20,138 nt of DNA from an uncultured Eubacteriales bacterium (GTDB lineage: Bacteria > Bacillota > Clostridia > Lachnospirales > Lachnospiraceae). A program made the position numbers and the translations under genes. The notes below the pieces were generated by a model that was not told where the DNA came from, did not search any database, and saw only the letters and a program-made list of their open reading frames with translations. The stretch spans positions 1 through 20,138 of the forward strand of contig OMSN01000003.1 in assembly GCA_900313765.1 (NCBI GenBank), written 5' to 3'. Below, in pieces: positions 8,024-15,206 of this stretch. Position 1 is the first letter of the stretch, and every line of letters starts with the position of its first letter.

Positions 8024-8926
8024 ATGGAATTCAAACAGCTCCAGTCCTTTGTGGAAGTAGTCCGCAATCTCAGTTTTACAAAGGCTTCCCAGGAACTGTA
8101 TATCTCGCAGCCTACCGTCAGCATGCACATCCATCAGCTGGAAACCGAACTCGGCGTCCGGCTGATCATCCGTACGACCAAGAGCCTTGAAGTCACTCCT
8201 GTCGGAAAGCAGCTCTATGAGTATGCGGTAAATATTCTTGCGATGCGCGACCGCATGATCGCGAACTGTTCCGTACAGGATCGTCACATACTGTCACTTG
8301 GCGCATCCACGATCCCGTCCGCCTACCTGCTGCCCAAGATCCTCCCCTCCTTCGCCGCCAAATACCCGGAGTCCTACTTTGTGATCCACCAGTCAGACAG
8401 TACCGGCGTGATGGACGGCCTTCTGGAAGGAATCTATGACCTGGGCATCATCGGCATGAAGCCAGCCTCGGACGCACTTGCCTGGGAGCATCTGTGCGAT
8501 GACCGGATCATTCTCATCGCTCCTGTCAATGAACATTTCCTTGCTCTGAAAGAATCGGATGCGAATGCTTTCCAGATTCTGCAGAATGAGCCGTTGATCC
8601 TGCGTGAAGCAGGAAGCGGGAGCGGCAAAAAGGCAGACGAGATCCTTCTGTCAGCCGGGATCAGCGAAGACCAGCTCCAGATCACAGCCCGGGCCAATGA
8701 CCAGGAAGCCATCAAAAACATGGTGGCCGGTGGTCTGGGTGTATCTCTGATCTCAAGACTTGCCGCGCAGGATTACCTGAGCGGAAGGAGGCTGATCTCC
8801 TTTGAATTCCCCAAGACAATTTCATCCCGCAGCCTGTACCTGGTTTATCGTTCCGGATACATACTGCAGGATGATCTTCAGCATTTTATTCAATTTCTGA
8901 AGGCACATGCCGCCTCACAGGTGTGA
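8024..8926 (+). CDS. LysR-family transcriptional regulator
   Basis: This 300-residue regulator has the standard LysR layout. The N-terminal winged helix-turn-helix (about 1-60) contains LSFTKASQELYISQPTVSMH, with the recognition helix near 29-37. A linker helix and a two-lobed effector domain (about 90-295) follow, including GIIGMKP and the GGLGVSLIS motif near the end. The ATG at 8024 is preferred over the one at 7991 because GGAGGA lies six bases upstream and the family usually begins MEFKQLQSF. It sits at the 3' end of the ABC exporter operon in the same direction, so it may control that operon in response to the exported compound; LysR genes are more often divergent from their targets. 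The effector is unknown. Its last 12 bases overlap the convergent gene. Confidence 0.93.
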   Translation: MEFKQLQSFVEVVRNLSFTKASQELYISQPTVSMHIHQLETELGVRLIIRTTKSLEVTPVGKQLYEYAVNILAMRDRMIANCSVQDRHILSLGASTIPSAYLLPKILPSFAAKYPESYFVIHQSDSTGVMDGLLEGIYDLGIIGMKPASDALAWEHLCDDRIILIAPVNEHFLALKESDANAFQILQNEPLILREAGSGSGKKADEILLSAGISEDQLQITARANDQEAIKNMVAGGLGVSLISRLAAQDYLSGRRLISFEFPKTISSRSLYLVYRSGYILQDDLQHFIQFLKAHAASQV

Positions 8927-9790
8927 CCATTCCCTGTACTTCCTTCCTGTGCCTGCGTAACTCTTCATGTAGAAATCGCCTCTGCCGCCATGCTCCATGG
9001 AGGCGTCGAACACATACCAGGTACCGTTGATCTTGATCTTTGTCCAGGAGTGCAGATCCCAGTAACCCTCCAGATACAGCAGTTCCCCGGCAATGGCACG
9101 GACATCTTCGAATCCGATATAGCGTGCCATATACGCAAGCGCTGCCGAGAAATTATAGCAGACCCCACTGTGGGTCGTCAGCATCTCATACCCATAAGTC
9201 AGACGCCACGTCGGTGAATAGGAAAACGGACGCTTCGTCACATAAGTAAAGCGAGAACTGCACAGATATTCATACACTTTACGCAGTTTCTGCATCTTGG
9301 TCATTGAATTGCTGCACAGGCTCTTGACGGTTTTCTTCACCAGCTTAAACATCTGATAGGACTGGGAACTCATGGCTCCACTGCCCGTGACATAGTAATT
9401 ATCGATCCATTGATTCTTCAGGATCAGTCCGTTCTGACAGTAGCAGCGTCCGCGGTTCTTGATAGTGACCCAGCCGTTCACTCCTCTTCCGATCGCACCG
9501 ACCTTTCCGGTCTTCTTGAAATAGTATTCATTTCCTTTGAGCTTTACGATCCCGGTGCGCAGCTGCCCACGTTTCTTACCTTTTTTCCGGAAATAATAGT
9601 AATTGTTATCTATCTTCTTTTTTCCGGTTACTCTCTGGTGACTGGCATTGTAATAATAGATCCCGCCATCCTCCTGGACCCATCCGGTCGCGTCGGGATT
9701 GTCTGCATAGGCGGTATCTGCCCCGCCTGTGCCCCCAGGCATAAAAATGAGCACCATCACAGCAAACAAACAGATCAAATACTTTTTCAT
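8915..9790 (-). CDS. Secreted transglutaminase-like protein with wall-binding-type repeats
   Basis: The 291-residue product has three parts. A signal peptide (MKKYLICLFAVMVLIFMPGG) has a likely signal peptidase I site near AYA-D, residue 29-30. A basic aromatic repeat region (about 36-140) contains units such as GWVQEDGGIYYYN, NNYYYFRKKGK and GNEYYFKKTGK, resembling cell-wall or glucan-binding repeats. The C-terminal transglutaminase-like domain (about 160-291) has a plausible catalytic triad: Cys211 in SGVCYNF, His247 in DLHSWTK and Asp262 in VFDAS. Such proteins act outside the cell as peptidases or cross-linkers, often on wall peptides; the substrate here is unknown. The ATG at 9790 is chosen because GGGGAGG lies six bases upstream. 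The gene is divergent from the PLP enzyme gene and converges on the LysR gene with overlapping stops. Confidence 0.85.
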   Translation of the reverse strand: MKKYLICLFAVMVLIFMPGGTGGADTAYADNPDATGWVQEDGGIYYYNASHQRVTGKKKIDNNYYYFRKKGKKRGQLRTGIVKLKGNEYYFKKTGKVGAIGRGVNGWVTIKNRGRCYCQNGLILKNQWIDNYYVTGSGAMSSQSYQMFKLVKKTVKSLCSNSMTKMQKLRKVYEYLCSSRFTYVTKRPFSYSPTWRLTYGYEMLTTHSGVCYNFSAALAYMARYIGFEDVRAIAGELLYLEGYWDLHSWTKIKINGTWYVFDASMEHGGRGDFYMKSYAGTGRKYREWSHL

Positions 9791-9849
9791 ACACATCCTC
9801 CCCTGATACCTGTCTGTCAACATAGACACATTGATTGATATCTTCTCCT

Positions 9850-9858
9850 ATAATAGCA
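9850..9858 (-). promoter_or_regulatory. Extended -10 promoter for the transglutaminase-like gene
   Basis: The minus strand reads TGCTATTAT (9858-9850), a TGn-extended -10 element 60 bases before the ATG at 9790. No good -35 box is visible. A palindrome TTTACCAGTAAA (9871-9882) occupies the place where it would be. Confidence 0.5.
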
Positions 9859-9870
9859 TTTTCCCACGCG

Positions 9871-9935
9871 TTTACCAGTAAAACCGTTCATCTTTTTACA
9901 GTATCTGCAGATCCGGTTCGCCCGTCTGTAAAAGA
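9871..9935. repeat. Inverted repeats between divergent promoters (possible operators)
   Basis: Two symmetric elements lie here. TTTACCAGTAAA (9871-9882) is a palindrome with five-base arms. A second pair, TCTTTTTACAG (9891-9901) and CTGTAAAAGA (9926-9935), forms a ten-base inverted repeat with one extra T and a 24-base spacer. They lie between the divergent extended -10 elements at 9850-9858 and 9960-9968. A shared regulator-binding role is inference. Confidence 0.45.
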
Positions 9936-9959
9936 ATATCTTCCTTCGAAAATGAATTG

Positions 9960-9968
9960 TGCTATCAT
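9960..9968 (+). promoter_or_regulatory. Extended -10 promoter for the threonine aldolase-like gene
   Basis: TGCTATCAT (9960-9968) is a TGn-extended -10 element 38 bases before the ATG at 10007. A weak -35 candidate TTCCTT lies at 9941-9946. The core TGCTATnATAGG is almost identical to the one on the opposite strand at the divergent promoter. Confidence 0.5.
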
Positions 9969-10006
9969 AGGTGAATAAACGATTCAGAATTGAGGTGTTG
10001 ATCGAT

Positions 10007-11071
10007 ATGTCTCAGAATACAGATACACTGTTTTTTTCTTCCGATTACATGGAGGGCGCACATCCGGCAGTCCTGGATGCCTTGAGCAGGACCAATCTGG
10101 TCTCAACCGAGGGATACGGTGAAGATGCGTACTGCCGCGACGCACAGCGGCGGATTCTGGAGGCCTGCAGCCTTCCGGACGGCGAAGTCCGTTTTCTCAT
10201 TGGCGGAACCCAGACCAACCAGTTTGTGATCGACTGCCTGCTGCCTCCGTGCAGCGGCGTTCTCTGCCCCTCTTCCGGACACATCGCAGTCCATGAGGCA
10301 GGCGCCATCGAATACTGCGGACACAAAACGCTTCCTCTTCCGACCGTAGAAGGAAAGATCTCAGCATCCTCCATCCGGCAGTATACCAACGATGCAAGGG
10401 CAGATGCCAACTGGGAACACATGGTGATGCCCGGTATGGTCTATATCTCCCAGCCGACCGAGTACGGAACCCTGTACAGTCTGGAAGAGCTGGAAGAGAT
10501 CAGCAGTGTCTGCAGAGAATATGGTCTCCCGCTCTTTGTGGACGGGGCCAGACTGGCATACGCCCTGGCTGCTCCGGAAAATGATGTCACGCTTGCGGAT
10601 CTTGGCCGCCTGTGCGATGTCTTCTACATCGGCGGTACGAAATGCGGACTGCTGTTCGGGGAAGCGGTCATATTCACCCGCAGAGGGATGGTGCCGCGCC
10701 TGACCGGACAGATCAAGCAGCACGGAGCGCTTCTTGCCAAAGGACGCCTGCTGGGAGTCCAGTTCCAGGCTCTGTTCACCGATCATCTGTACGAACAGAT
10801 CGGAGAGACTGCCATCCGCTGCGCCGCACGCATCCGGGAGAAGCTTCTTGCAAAAGGCTTCGAGCTCAGTGTGAACTCTCCCACCAACCAGATCTTCTTT
10901 GCCATTGACAATTCTCTGCTCGATCCTCTCAGCGGGAAGGTCTCCTACGGTTTTATGGAAAAGATCGACGATCATCGATCTATGATCCGTTTCTGCACAT
11001 CCTGGTCAACCACCGAGGAGAAGACCGATGCGCTGCTCAGCGTGATCGATCAGATGGACACACAGCGCTGA
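10007..11071 (+). CDS. Threonine aldolase-family PLP enzyme (beta-eliminating lyase fold)
   Basis: This 354-residue cytoplasmic enzyme belongs to the PLP-dependent fold type I family PF01212, which includes low-specificity L-threonine aldolase (threonine to glycine plus acetaldehyde). Visible features are the cofactor-binding GGTQTNQ (66-72), GHIAVHEAGAIE (91-102), the aspartate in LFVDGARLAYAL (Asp179, with Arg182) and the likely Schiff-base lysine Lys212 in YIGGTKCG. The ATG at 10007 has GAGGTG nine bases upstream; GTG and TTG codons further up are rejected because they lie in or before that site. It is a single-gene unit converging on trmD with only ten bases between stops. Threonine or allo-threonine cleavage is most likely, but the subgroup could use another beta-hydroxy amino acid. 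Confidence 0.88.
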   Translation: MSQNTDTLFFSSDYMEGAHPAVLDALSRTNLVSTEGYGEDAYCRDAQRRILEACSLPDGEVRFLIGGTQTNQFVIDCLLPPCSGVLCPSSGHIAVHEAGAIEYCGHKTLPLPTVEGKISASSIRQYTNDARADANWEHMVMPGMVYISQPTEYGTLYSLEELEEISSVCREYGLPLFVDGARLAYALAAPENDVTLADLGRLCDVFYIGGTKCGLLFGEAVIFTRRGMVPRLTGQIKQHGALLAKGRLLGVQFQALFTDHLYEQIGETAIRCAARIREKLLAKGFELSVNSPTNQIFFAIDNSLLDPLSGKVSYGFMEKIDDHRSMIRFCTSWSTTEEKTDALLSVIDQMDTQR

Positions 11072-11081
11072 TCCGCAGTCG

Positions 11082-11786
11082 TCACTGAGATTCTGCCGTT
11101 TCCTGTTCATTTTCATTGAGCGATTCATTCAGAAGATCCGGCCTTCTCTCCCGGGTGATACGGAGTGCTTCCCGTTCCCGGAAGGCCCGGATCTTTTCAT
11201 GGTCACCGGACAGCAGCACCTGCGGGACCTTCTCCCCCTTCCAGTCCGCGGGCTTCGTATACTGGGGATGTTCCAGTATGCCCTGCTCAAAGGATTCTTC
11301 CTGAGTCGCCTCGCTGCGCAGAACTCCCGGGAGAAGACGGATCACGGAGTCCATCACGACCTTTGCAGGAAGTTCGCCTCCCGTCAGCACATAGTCTCCT
11401 ATGGTGAACACGCCGTCTGCATGGTTCAGGATCCGCTCATCCAGCCCTTCATAATGACCGCATATCAGGATCAGGTGCTTCATTGCGGCGAACGCATGCG
11501 CCGTCTTCTGTATATACTTTCTGCCCGCCGGCGTCATGACCGCGACATAACTCTCACAGGTCCTTACGCTCTCCAGCGCATCCAGGACCGGGCCGCAGCG
11601 CATCACCATCCCAGCCCCGCCGCCATATGGATCATCATCGATATGTCGAAAGCTCCCGCCGGCATATTTCCTGATATCCAGGATCTCTATCTGCGCAATA
11701 TTGCGCGAAAGAGCCCGTGCGATCACAGGCTCTTTCAGAAAGTCCCCGAACATCTCAGGGAATATGGTCAATACTGTTATCTTCAT
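11082..11786 (-). CDS. trmD: tRNA (guanine-37-N1)-methyltransferase
   Basis: TrmD uses S-adenosylmethionine to make m1G37 in tRNAs that read CNN codons, preventing +1 frameshifting. The 234 residues contain the family's trefoil-knot SPOUT signatures: MKITVLTIFPEMF at the start, DDPYGGGAGMVM (51-62), MTPAGRKY (84-91), CGHYEGLDERI (109-119) and IGDYVLTGGELPA (129-141). The segment ESFEQGILEHPQYTKP (about 164-179) matches the catalytic linker region. By eye, the usual Asp before SF is Glu here. The gene starts 14 bases after the sufB/D-like gene with a poor ribosome site (GGGACAGAGA), so it is probably co-translated. It lies outside the common rpsP-rimM-trmD-rplS arrangement. Confidence 0.96.
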   Translation of the reverse strand: MKITVLTIFPEMFGDFLKEPVIARALSRNIAQIEILDIRKYAGGSFRHIDDDPYGGGAGMVMRCGPVLDALESVRTCESYVAVMTPAGRKYIQKTAHAFAAMKHLILICGHYEGLDERILNHADGVFTIGDYVLTGGELPAKVVMDSVIRLLPGVLRSEATQEESFEQGILEHPQYTKPADWKGEKVPQVLLSGDHEKIRAFREREALRITRERRPDLLNESLNENEQETAESQ

Positions 11787-11800
11787 TCTCTGTCCCAGAT

Positions 11801-12727
11801 TTATCTCAGGAAACCATTGATGATCTGTTCCTCGGCTTCTGCCTGCGTAAGTCCCAGCGTCATCAGTTTTGTCAGCTGTTCTCCGGCGATCTTTCCGATG
11901 GCCGCCTCGTGGATCAGAGCAGCTTCCACGCTGTTTGCCTCAAGGGACGGAACCGCAAGGATCCGGCCTTCATCCATAATGATGGAATCGCACTCGGTAT
12001 GACCGCTGCAAACCGCATTACCGACGATCTTCAGATCCAGTTTCTGATAGGAATGATCTCTCGCGACACCTCTGGATACGATATCCGCGCTGGAACCGTC
12101 ACCGTTCAGTCTCACATCGTAGTCACTGATTGCCTGCTGCACGCCATGGGTCATCAGTCTCTCCCTGACCACCAGATGACAGCCCTCACCCAGTTCTGCG
12201 ACGGTCGATCTCTGCGTAGAGTCGACGCCCTTGATCTGGACCATCTCCATCTCCATGGAGCTTCCCTCATCCATATAGACCTCTGTCACCGGATTGAGGA
12301 TACGCTTTCCCTGGCCATCTCCTGAGCCATAATGCTTCTCCACATATTTGACCCTGGAATTCTTTCCGACCCAGAAACGATGAATACCGTCATGTTCGGA
12401 ATCCTGCTTACCGCAGTTGTCGATCCCGCAGCCGGCGATGATCAGCACGTCACAATCATTTCCCACATGGAAGTCATTGTAGACGGTTTCCGTAAGGCCG
12501 CTGGCACTGAGCACGACCGGGATATGGATGCTCTCATCCTTCGTCCCGTCCTTCACTGTGATCTCCAGGCCGCTTCCGTCCTCTTTGGATTCGATGTCGA
12601 TGTTTGCAGTACTCTTTCTTCCGACTGAAGTTCCGTTCGCACGGAAATTGTACGCCCCTGTCGGAACATCATGCAGATCCGCAACCTCATTTAGGAGTCT
12701 CTTCTGTATCTCATCCATCTGCAGCAT
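11801..12727 (-). CDS. SufB/SufD-family Fe-S cluster scaffold protein
   Basis: This 308-residue protein belongs to the SufB/SufD family (PF01458), which partners SufC to assemble iron-sulfur clusters in the cytoplasm. It is shorter than E. coli SufB (about 495). A beta-helix-rich core leads into the conserved C-terminal block SGHTECDSIIMDEG. Cys246 and Glu274 (in LIHEAAIGKI) are spaced about as the SufB cluster-building Cys405 and Glu434 of E. coli. This suggests a SufB-like scaffold rather than a pure SufD. The start is set at ATG 12727, one base after the sufC TGA (12731-12729), because AGGGGGTG lies upstream at normal spacing; an earlier ATG at 12748 lacks a ribosome site. It is probably the B subunit of a minimal two-gene SUF-like system. 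Confidence 0.88.
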   Translation of the reverse strand: MLQMDEIQKRLLNEVADLHDVPTGAYNFRANGTSVGRKSTANIDIESKEDGSGLEITVKDGTKDESIHIPVVLSASGLTETVYNDFHVGNDCDVLIIAGCGIDNCGKQDSEHDGIHRFWVGKNSRVKYVEKHYGSGDGQGKRILNPVTEVYMDEGSSMEMEMVQIKGVDSTQRSTVAELGEGCHLVVRERLMTHGVQQAISDYDVRLNGDGSSADIVSRGVARDHSYQKLDLKIVGNAVCSGHTECDSIIMDEGRILAVPSLEANSVEAALIHEAAIGKIAGEQLTKLMTLGLTQAEAEEQIINGFLR

Positions 12728-12728
12728 A

Positions 12729-13472
12729 TCAAGACACCCCCTGTCCATTCAGTCTGGCACACGCGTCCACCGCGGCATCCGTACCAAGGATCTTCGGCAG
12801 GACCTCATCTCTGGTTCCCTGTCTCTCGATCCGGCCTCCACTCAGCACGATGATCTCATCGGCAATATTCAGAATCCTCTCCTGATGAGAGATCACAAGG
12901 ATCGAACTGTCCCTGGTCTCCGTCTGCATCTTCTCAAAGATACGGACCAGATTCTGGAAGCTCCACAGGTCGATCCCGGCCTCCGGCTCATCGAATACCG
13001 ACAGGCGGGTCTTTCTTGCCAGAACGGTTGCGATCTCGATCCTCTTCAGCTCGCCGCCGGACAGAGATGCATTCACTTCACGTTCAATATAGTCCTTCGC
13101 GCACAGGCCAACCTCGGACAGATAACCGCAGGCTTCCTTGATATTGATGGTCTGCCCGGAAGCGATCCTCAGCAGATCATAGACGCGGATTCCCTTGAAC
13201 TTGACCGGCTGCTGAAACGCATACCCAATCCCCAGATTGGCTCTCTGCGTGATTCCAAGATCCGTGATATCCTGTCCGTCCAGAAAGATCTGACCCTCAG
13301 AGGGAGTCTCGATCCCTGCGATCAGCTTGGCAAGCGTAGACTTGCCGCCGCCGTTCGGCCCGGTAATTACAACAAATTTTCCATCCTCTACGGTCATGTT
13401 CAGATTCCGGACGATCTCTTTCTCTCCTTCATCTCCATCCACCGCAAATGAAACGTTCCTTAACTCGAGCAT
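12729..13472 (-). CDS. sufC: SufC-type Fe-S cluster assembly ATPase
   Basis: SufC is a cytoplasmic ABC-type ATPase that drives conformational change in SufB/D scaffolds and does not transport. The 247 residues carry Walker A GPNGGGKST (38-46), Q-loop FQQ (87-88), signature LSGGELKR (137-144), Walker B with D-loop SVFDEPEAGID (158-168) and H-loop His196. The DEPEAGID block, the YAFQQPVKFKGI segment and the adjacent SufB/D gene separate it from transporter ATPases. The ATG at 13472 has AAGGAG eight bases upstream. It is followed at once by the scaffold gene and then trmD. No cysteine desulfurase (SufS) or SufU/SufE is next to it, so sulfur must come from elsewhere in the genome. Confidence 0.9.
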   Translation of the reverse strand: MLELRNVSFAVDGDEGEKEIVRNLNMTVEDGKFVVITGPNGGGKSTLAKLIAGIETPSEGQIFLDGQDITDLGITQRANLGIGYAFQQPVKFKGIRVYDLLRIASGQTINIKEACGYLSEVGLCAKDYIEREVNASLSGGELKRIEIATVLARKTRLSVFDEPEAGIDLWSFQNLVRIFEKMQTETRDSSILVISHQERILNIADEIIVLSGGRIERQGTRDEVLPKILGTDAAVDACARLNGQGVS

Positions 13473-13484
13473 TTCAGCTTCTCC

Positions 13485-13571
13485 TTATCCAGCCATTCTC
13501 CAGATGTTCTCTTCCTGATGCATGTCCGGAAGACTATCCAATATCTTATCGTTTTCCTCAGTAAGAATCAA
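13485..13571 (-). CDS. Possible 28-residue small protein upstream of sufC
   Basis: The 95-base gap between the PF06541 gene and sufC is filled by one open frame. A TTG at 13571 overlaps the upstream stop as TTGA. The reading begins ILTEENDKIL and ends NIWRMAG, and the TAA stop runs into the sufC ribosome site (TAAGGAG). The peptide is acidic and has no recognisable domain. The junctions look like translational coupling, but 28 codons without a stop is not significant alone, the start is TTG, and AAAGGA is only three bases before it. It could instead be the untranslated leader or promoter region of sufC. Confidence 0.3.
   Translation of the reverse strand: MILTEENDKILDSLPDMHQEENIWRMAG
13543..13571 (-). 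promoter_or_regulatory. Possible promoter for sufC-sufB-trmD
   Basis: On the minus strand TTGATT (13571-13566) and TAAGAT (13548-13543) are 17 bases apart, each four of six to consensus. Start would be near 13536, about 64 bases before the sufC ATG. It overlaps the possible small ORF, so the two readings compete unless both hold. Confidence 0.35.
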
Positions 13572-14377
13572 GAGTCCTTTGGGCGGCGGCGCAGCTCCAG
13601 AAGAGCCTCCTTGAGTTTCTGTCCCGCGTGAAGTGAATAATGATATACCCGGGCAGGCCTGAAGGAGCGGATATTTCTCATGATGTGCCTCTGCCGTCTG
13701 CTCAGGCCGCCGGCTGCACTGTACACCTTCTTCCTGAATTCTTCTTCGAGCCCTTTCACTTTGCTGCCAACCTGTGCCGGTTTGCCGGCAACCACTGCAT
13801 ATGCGCTCTCGGCCCGGGCATTGAATTCATTTTCGAAGCCTTCGATCCTCTGAAGAAGGCTGTTCAGTGCTGCTTCTGTCAGAGCAAAGTCAGCTGCAAA
13901 CAGTCCCATCAGAACCAGTGATACGCTCTCCCATGCAAGCTTCGGAATCTGGCTCCCCGCGCTCTCGAAGACAGGCAGGATATACCGCACGATCACCACG
14001 CCCCCGGCGCCAAAGCACAGCGTCACCGGAAGGCAGATCCTGCCATTGATGTTCAGTGGGATATTGGAATAATCCCACCACCTTGCGTGAAACCGTTTCT
14101 CCAGGTACCAGTGCGTGGAGTATTCCACCACCGCACTGCCGGCAGCACAGATCAGAAACACCTTCCACACAGGTGCCTGTGCATTCAGGAATCCCCTTCC
14201 ATAGCGGCACAGAAGCTGTACAAGCAGGATGGAAACTCCGTAGATCGGGCACACCGGGCCGAACAGGAACCCTCTGTTCTGAAAATGACCTGTCTGGACC
14301 GTACAATAGATCGTTTCCCATACCCAGCCCAGAAAACTGTAAAAAATAAATAAGACAAACAATTCCGAAATGATCAT
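13568..14377 (-). CDS. PF06541-type membrane protein (putative ABC-transporter type IV / CmpB)
   Basis: This 269-residue protein matches the PF06541 family, common in Clostridia, of unknown function despite the name. Recognisable motifs are the N-terminal FYSFLGWVWETIYC, NRGFLFGPVCPIYG and the long conserved block VVEYSTHWYLEKRFHARWWDYSN followed by LNINGRICL. There are five or so membrane segments in the first 180 residues, then a C-terminal charged, partly helical region (about 180-269) rich in Arg and Lys, probably cytoplasmic. The start is ATG 14377, overlapping the tcdA-like stop by ATGA; a 59-codon upstream extension is rejected because it runs inside that gene. Co-transcription with the tcdA-like gene is very likely. 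No functional link is evident. Confidence 0.85.
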   Translation of the reverse strand: MIISELFVLFIFYSFLGWVWETIYCTVQTGHFQNRGFLFGPVCPIYGVSILLVQLLCRYGRGFLNAQAPVWKVFLICAAGSAVVEYSTHWYLEKRFHARWWDYSNIPLNINGRICLPVTLCFGAGGVVIVRYILPVFESAGSQIPKLAWESVSLVLMGLFAADFALTEAALNSLLQRIEGFENEFNARAESAYAVVAGKPAQVGSKVKGLEEEFRKKVYSAAGGLSRRQRHIMRNIRSFRPARVYHYSLHAGQKLKEALLELRRRPKDS

Positions 14378-15087
14378 ATGATGAGATCCCTGACTACTTC
14401 TGACGCAAGGACAAGCCCTGCTGCAGAAGGAACATATGCCATACTGCCGGGAATTACCTTCTTTCCCGAATCGTCTCTGAGTTCTTCCATCGGCAGAACC
14501 GGTTCTTCTGTGGAATAAACCACCTTCAGATCCCGGATGCCGCGTTTTCTGCACTCCCTTCGCATCACCCTGGCAAGCGGGCAGATGGAAGTCTGATAGA
14601 TATCGTCCACGCGGAATCTGGTTGGATCGGTCTTGTTGCCGGCTCCCATACTGCTGATCACCGGCACACCGCTCTTCTTTGCCCTCTGAATGATCTCCAG
14701 TTTGGCAGTCACGGTATCCACCGCATCCACCACATAGGAATAAGAAGAAAAATCAAATTCATCCGCATTTTCAGGCAAGTAGAAACAGCATCTGGGTTCC
14801 ACTCTGGCCATCGGATTGATATCGGCGATCCGCTCTGCCATGACATCCACTTTATTTCTTCCCAGCGTACTGTGAAGCGCGATGATCTGCCGGTTCAGAT
14901 TCGTCACCGACACCGTATCATGATCCACCAGTACCAGGGACCCTACACCGCTTCTTGCAAGAGCCTCCGCGACATAACCGCCCACGCCTCCAATGCCGAA
15001 GATCGCAACCCTGGCATTGTGCAGTTTCTCCAAAGCGCTCTCCCCCAGGAGAAGACGGGTGCGCTCAAACTGTTCCTCGTGACTCAT
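14374..15087 (-). CDS. tcdA: tRNA threonylcarbamoyladenosine dehydratase-like E1-family protein
   Basis: This 237-residue ThiF/E1-like ATP-using enzyme most resembles TcdA (CsdL/YgdL/YrvM), which dehydrates t6A at tRNA position 37 to cyclic ct6A. It shows the nucleotide-binding IFGIGGVGGYVAEALARSG (29-47), VDHDTVSVTNLNRQ (54-67) with the ribose-binding aspartate, the ISSMGAGNKTDP segment (145-155) typical of TcdA, and VVYSTEEP late in the protein. The start is ATG 15087, with AGAAGGGA about seven bases upstream; the ATG at 15108 has no ribosome site. The E. coli counterpart works with the CsdA/CsdE cysteine-desulfurase pair, so placement close to Suf genes may be meaningful. Other ThiF-family roles (thiamine or molybdopterin) are less likely, because no ThiS/MoaD partner is nearby. 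Confidence 0.88.
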   Translation of the reverse strand: MSHEEQFERTRLLLGESALEKLHNARVAIFGIGGVGGYVAEALARSGVGSLVLVDHDTVSVTNLNRQIIALHSTLGRNKVDVMAERIADINPMARVEPRCCFYLPENADEFDFSSYSYVVDAVDTVTAKLEIIQRAKKSGVPVISSMGAGNKTDPTRFRVDDIYQTSICPLARVMRRECRKRGIRDLKVVYSTEEPVLPMEELRDDSGKKVIPGSMAYVPSAAGLVLASEVVRDLII

Positions 15088-15206
15088 ATGTATCCCTTCT
15101 GTATCCATAACAGCTGTGTCCCTGCTGTTTTCGGTCCCTCACAGATTCTTTCCAACAGTTTCTGCCGGCGCTTTTCAGGCGCGCCTTCACAGTATAACAC
15201 AGAAAA

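Noticed and set aside
9849..9854. Plus-strand TATAAT as a promoter toward the threonine aldolase-like gene
   Set aside because: No -35 box at the right distance, and the start would be about 150 bases upstream of the gene, which has a closer extended -10 element. The bases are better read as the minus-strand TATTAT.
9791..10006. Riboswitch or small RNA between the divergent genes
   Set aside because: Only short inverted repeats are present; no multi-helix conserved aptamer pattern or terminator follows.
12528..13451. Long open frame (307 codons) on the plus strand opposite sufC
   Set aside because: It is antisense to a gene with intact ABC motifs, has no ribosome site I can support and shows low-complexity, non-family sequence; such shadow frames are common at this base composition.
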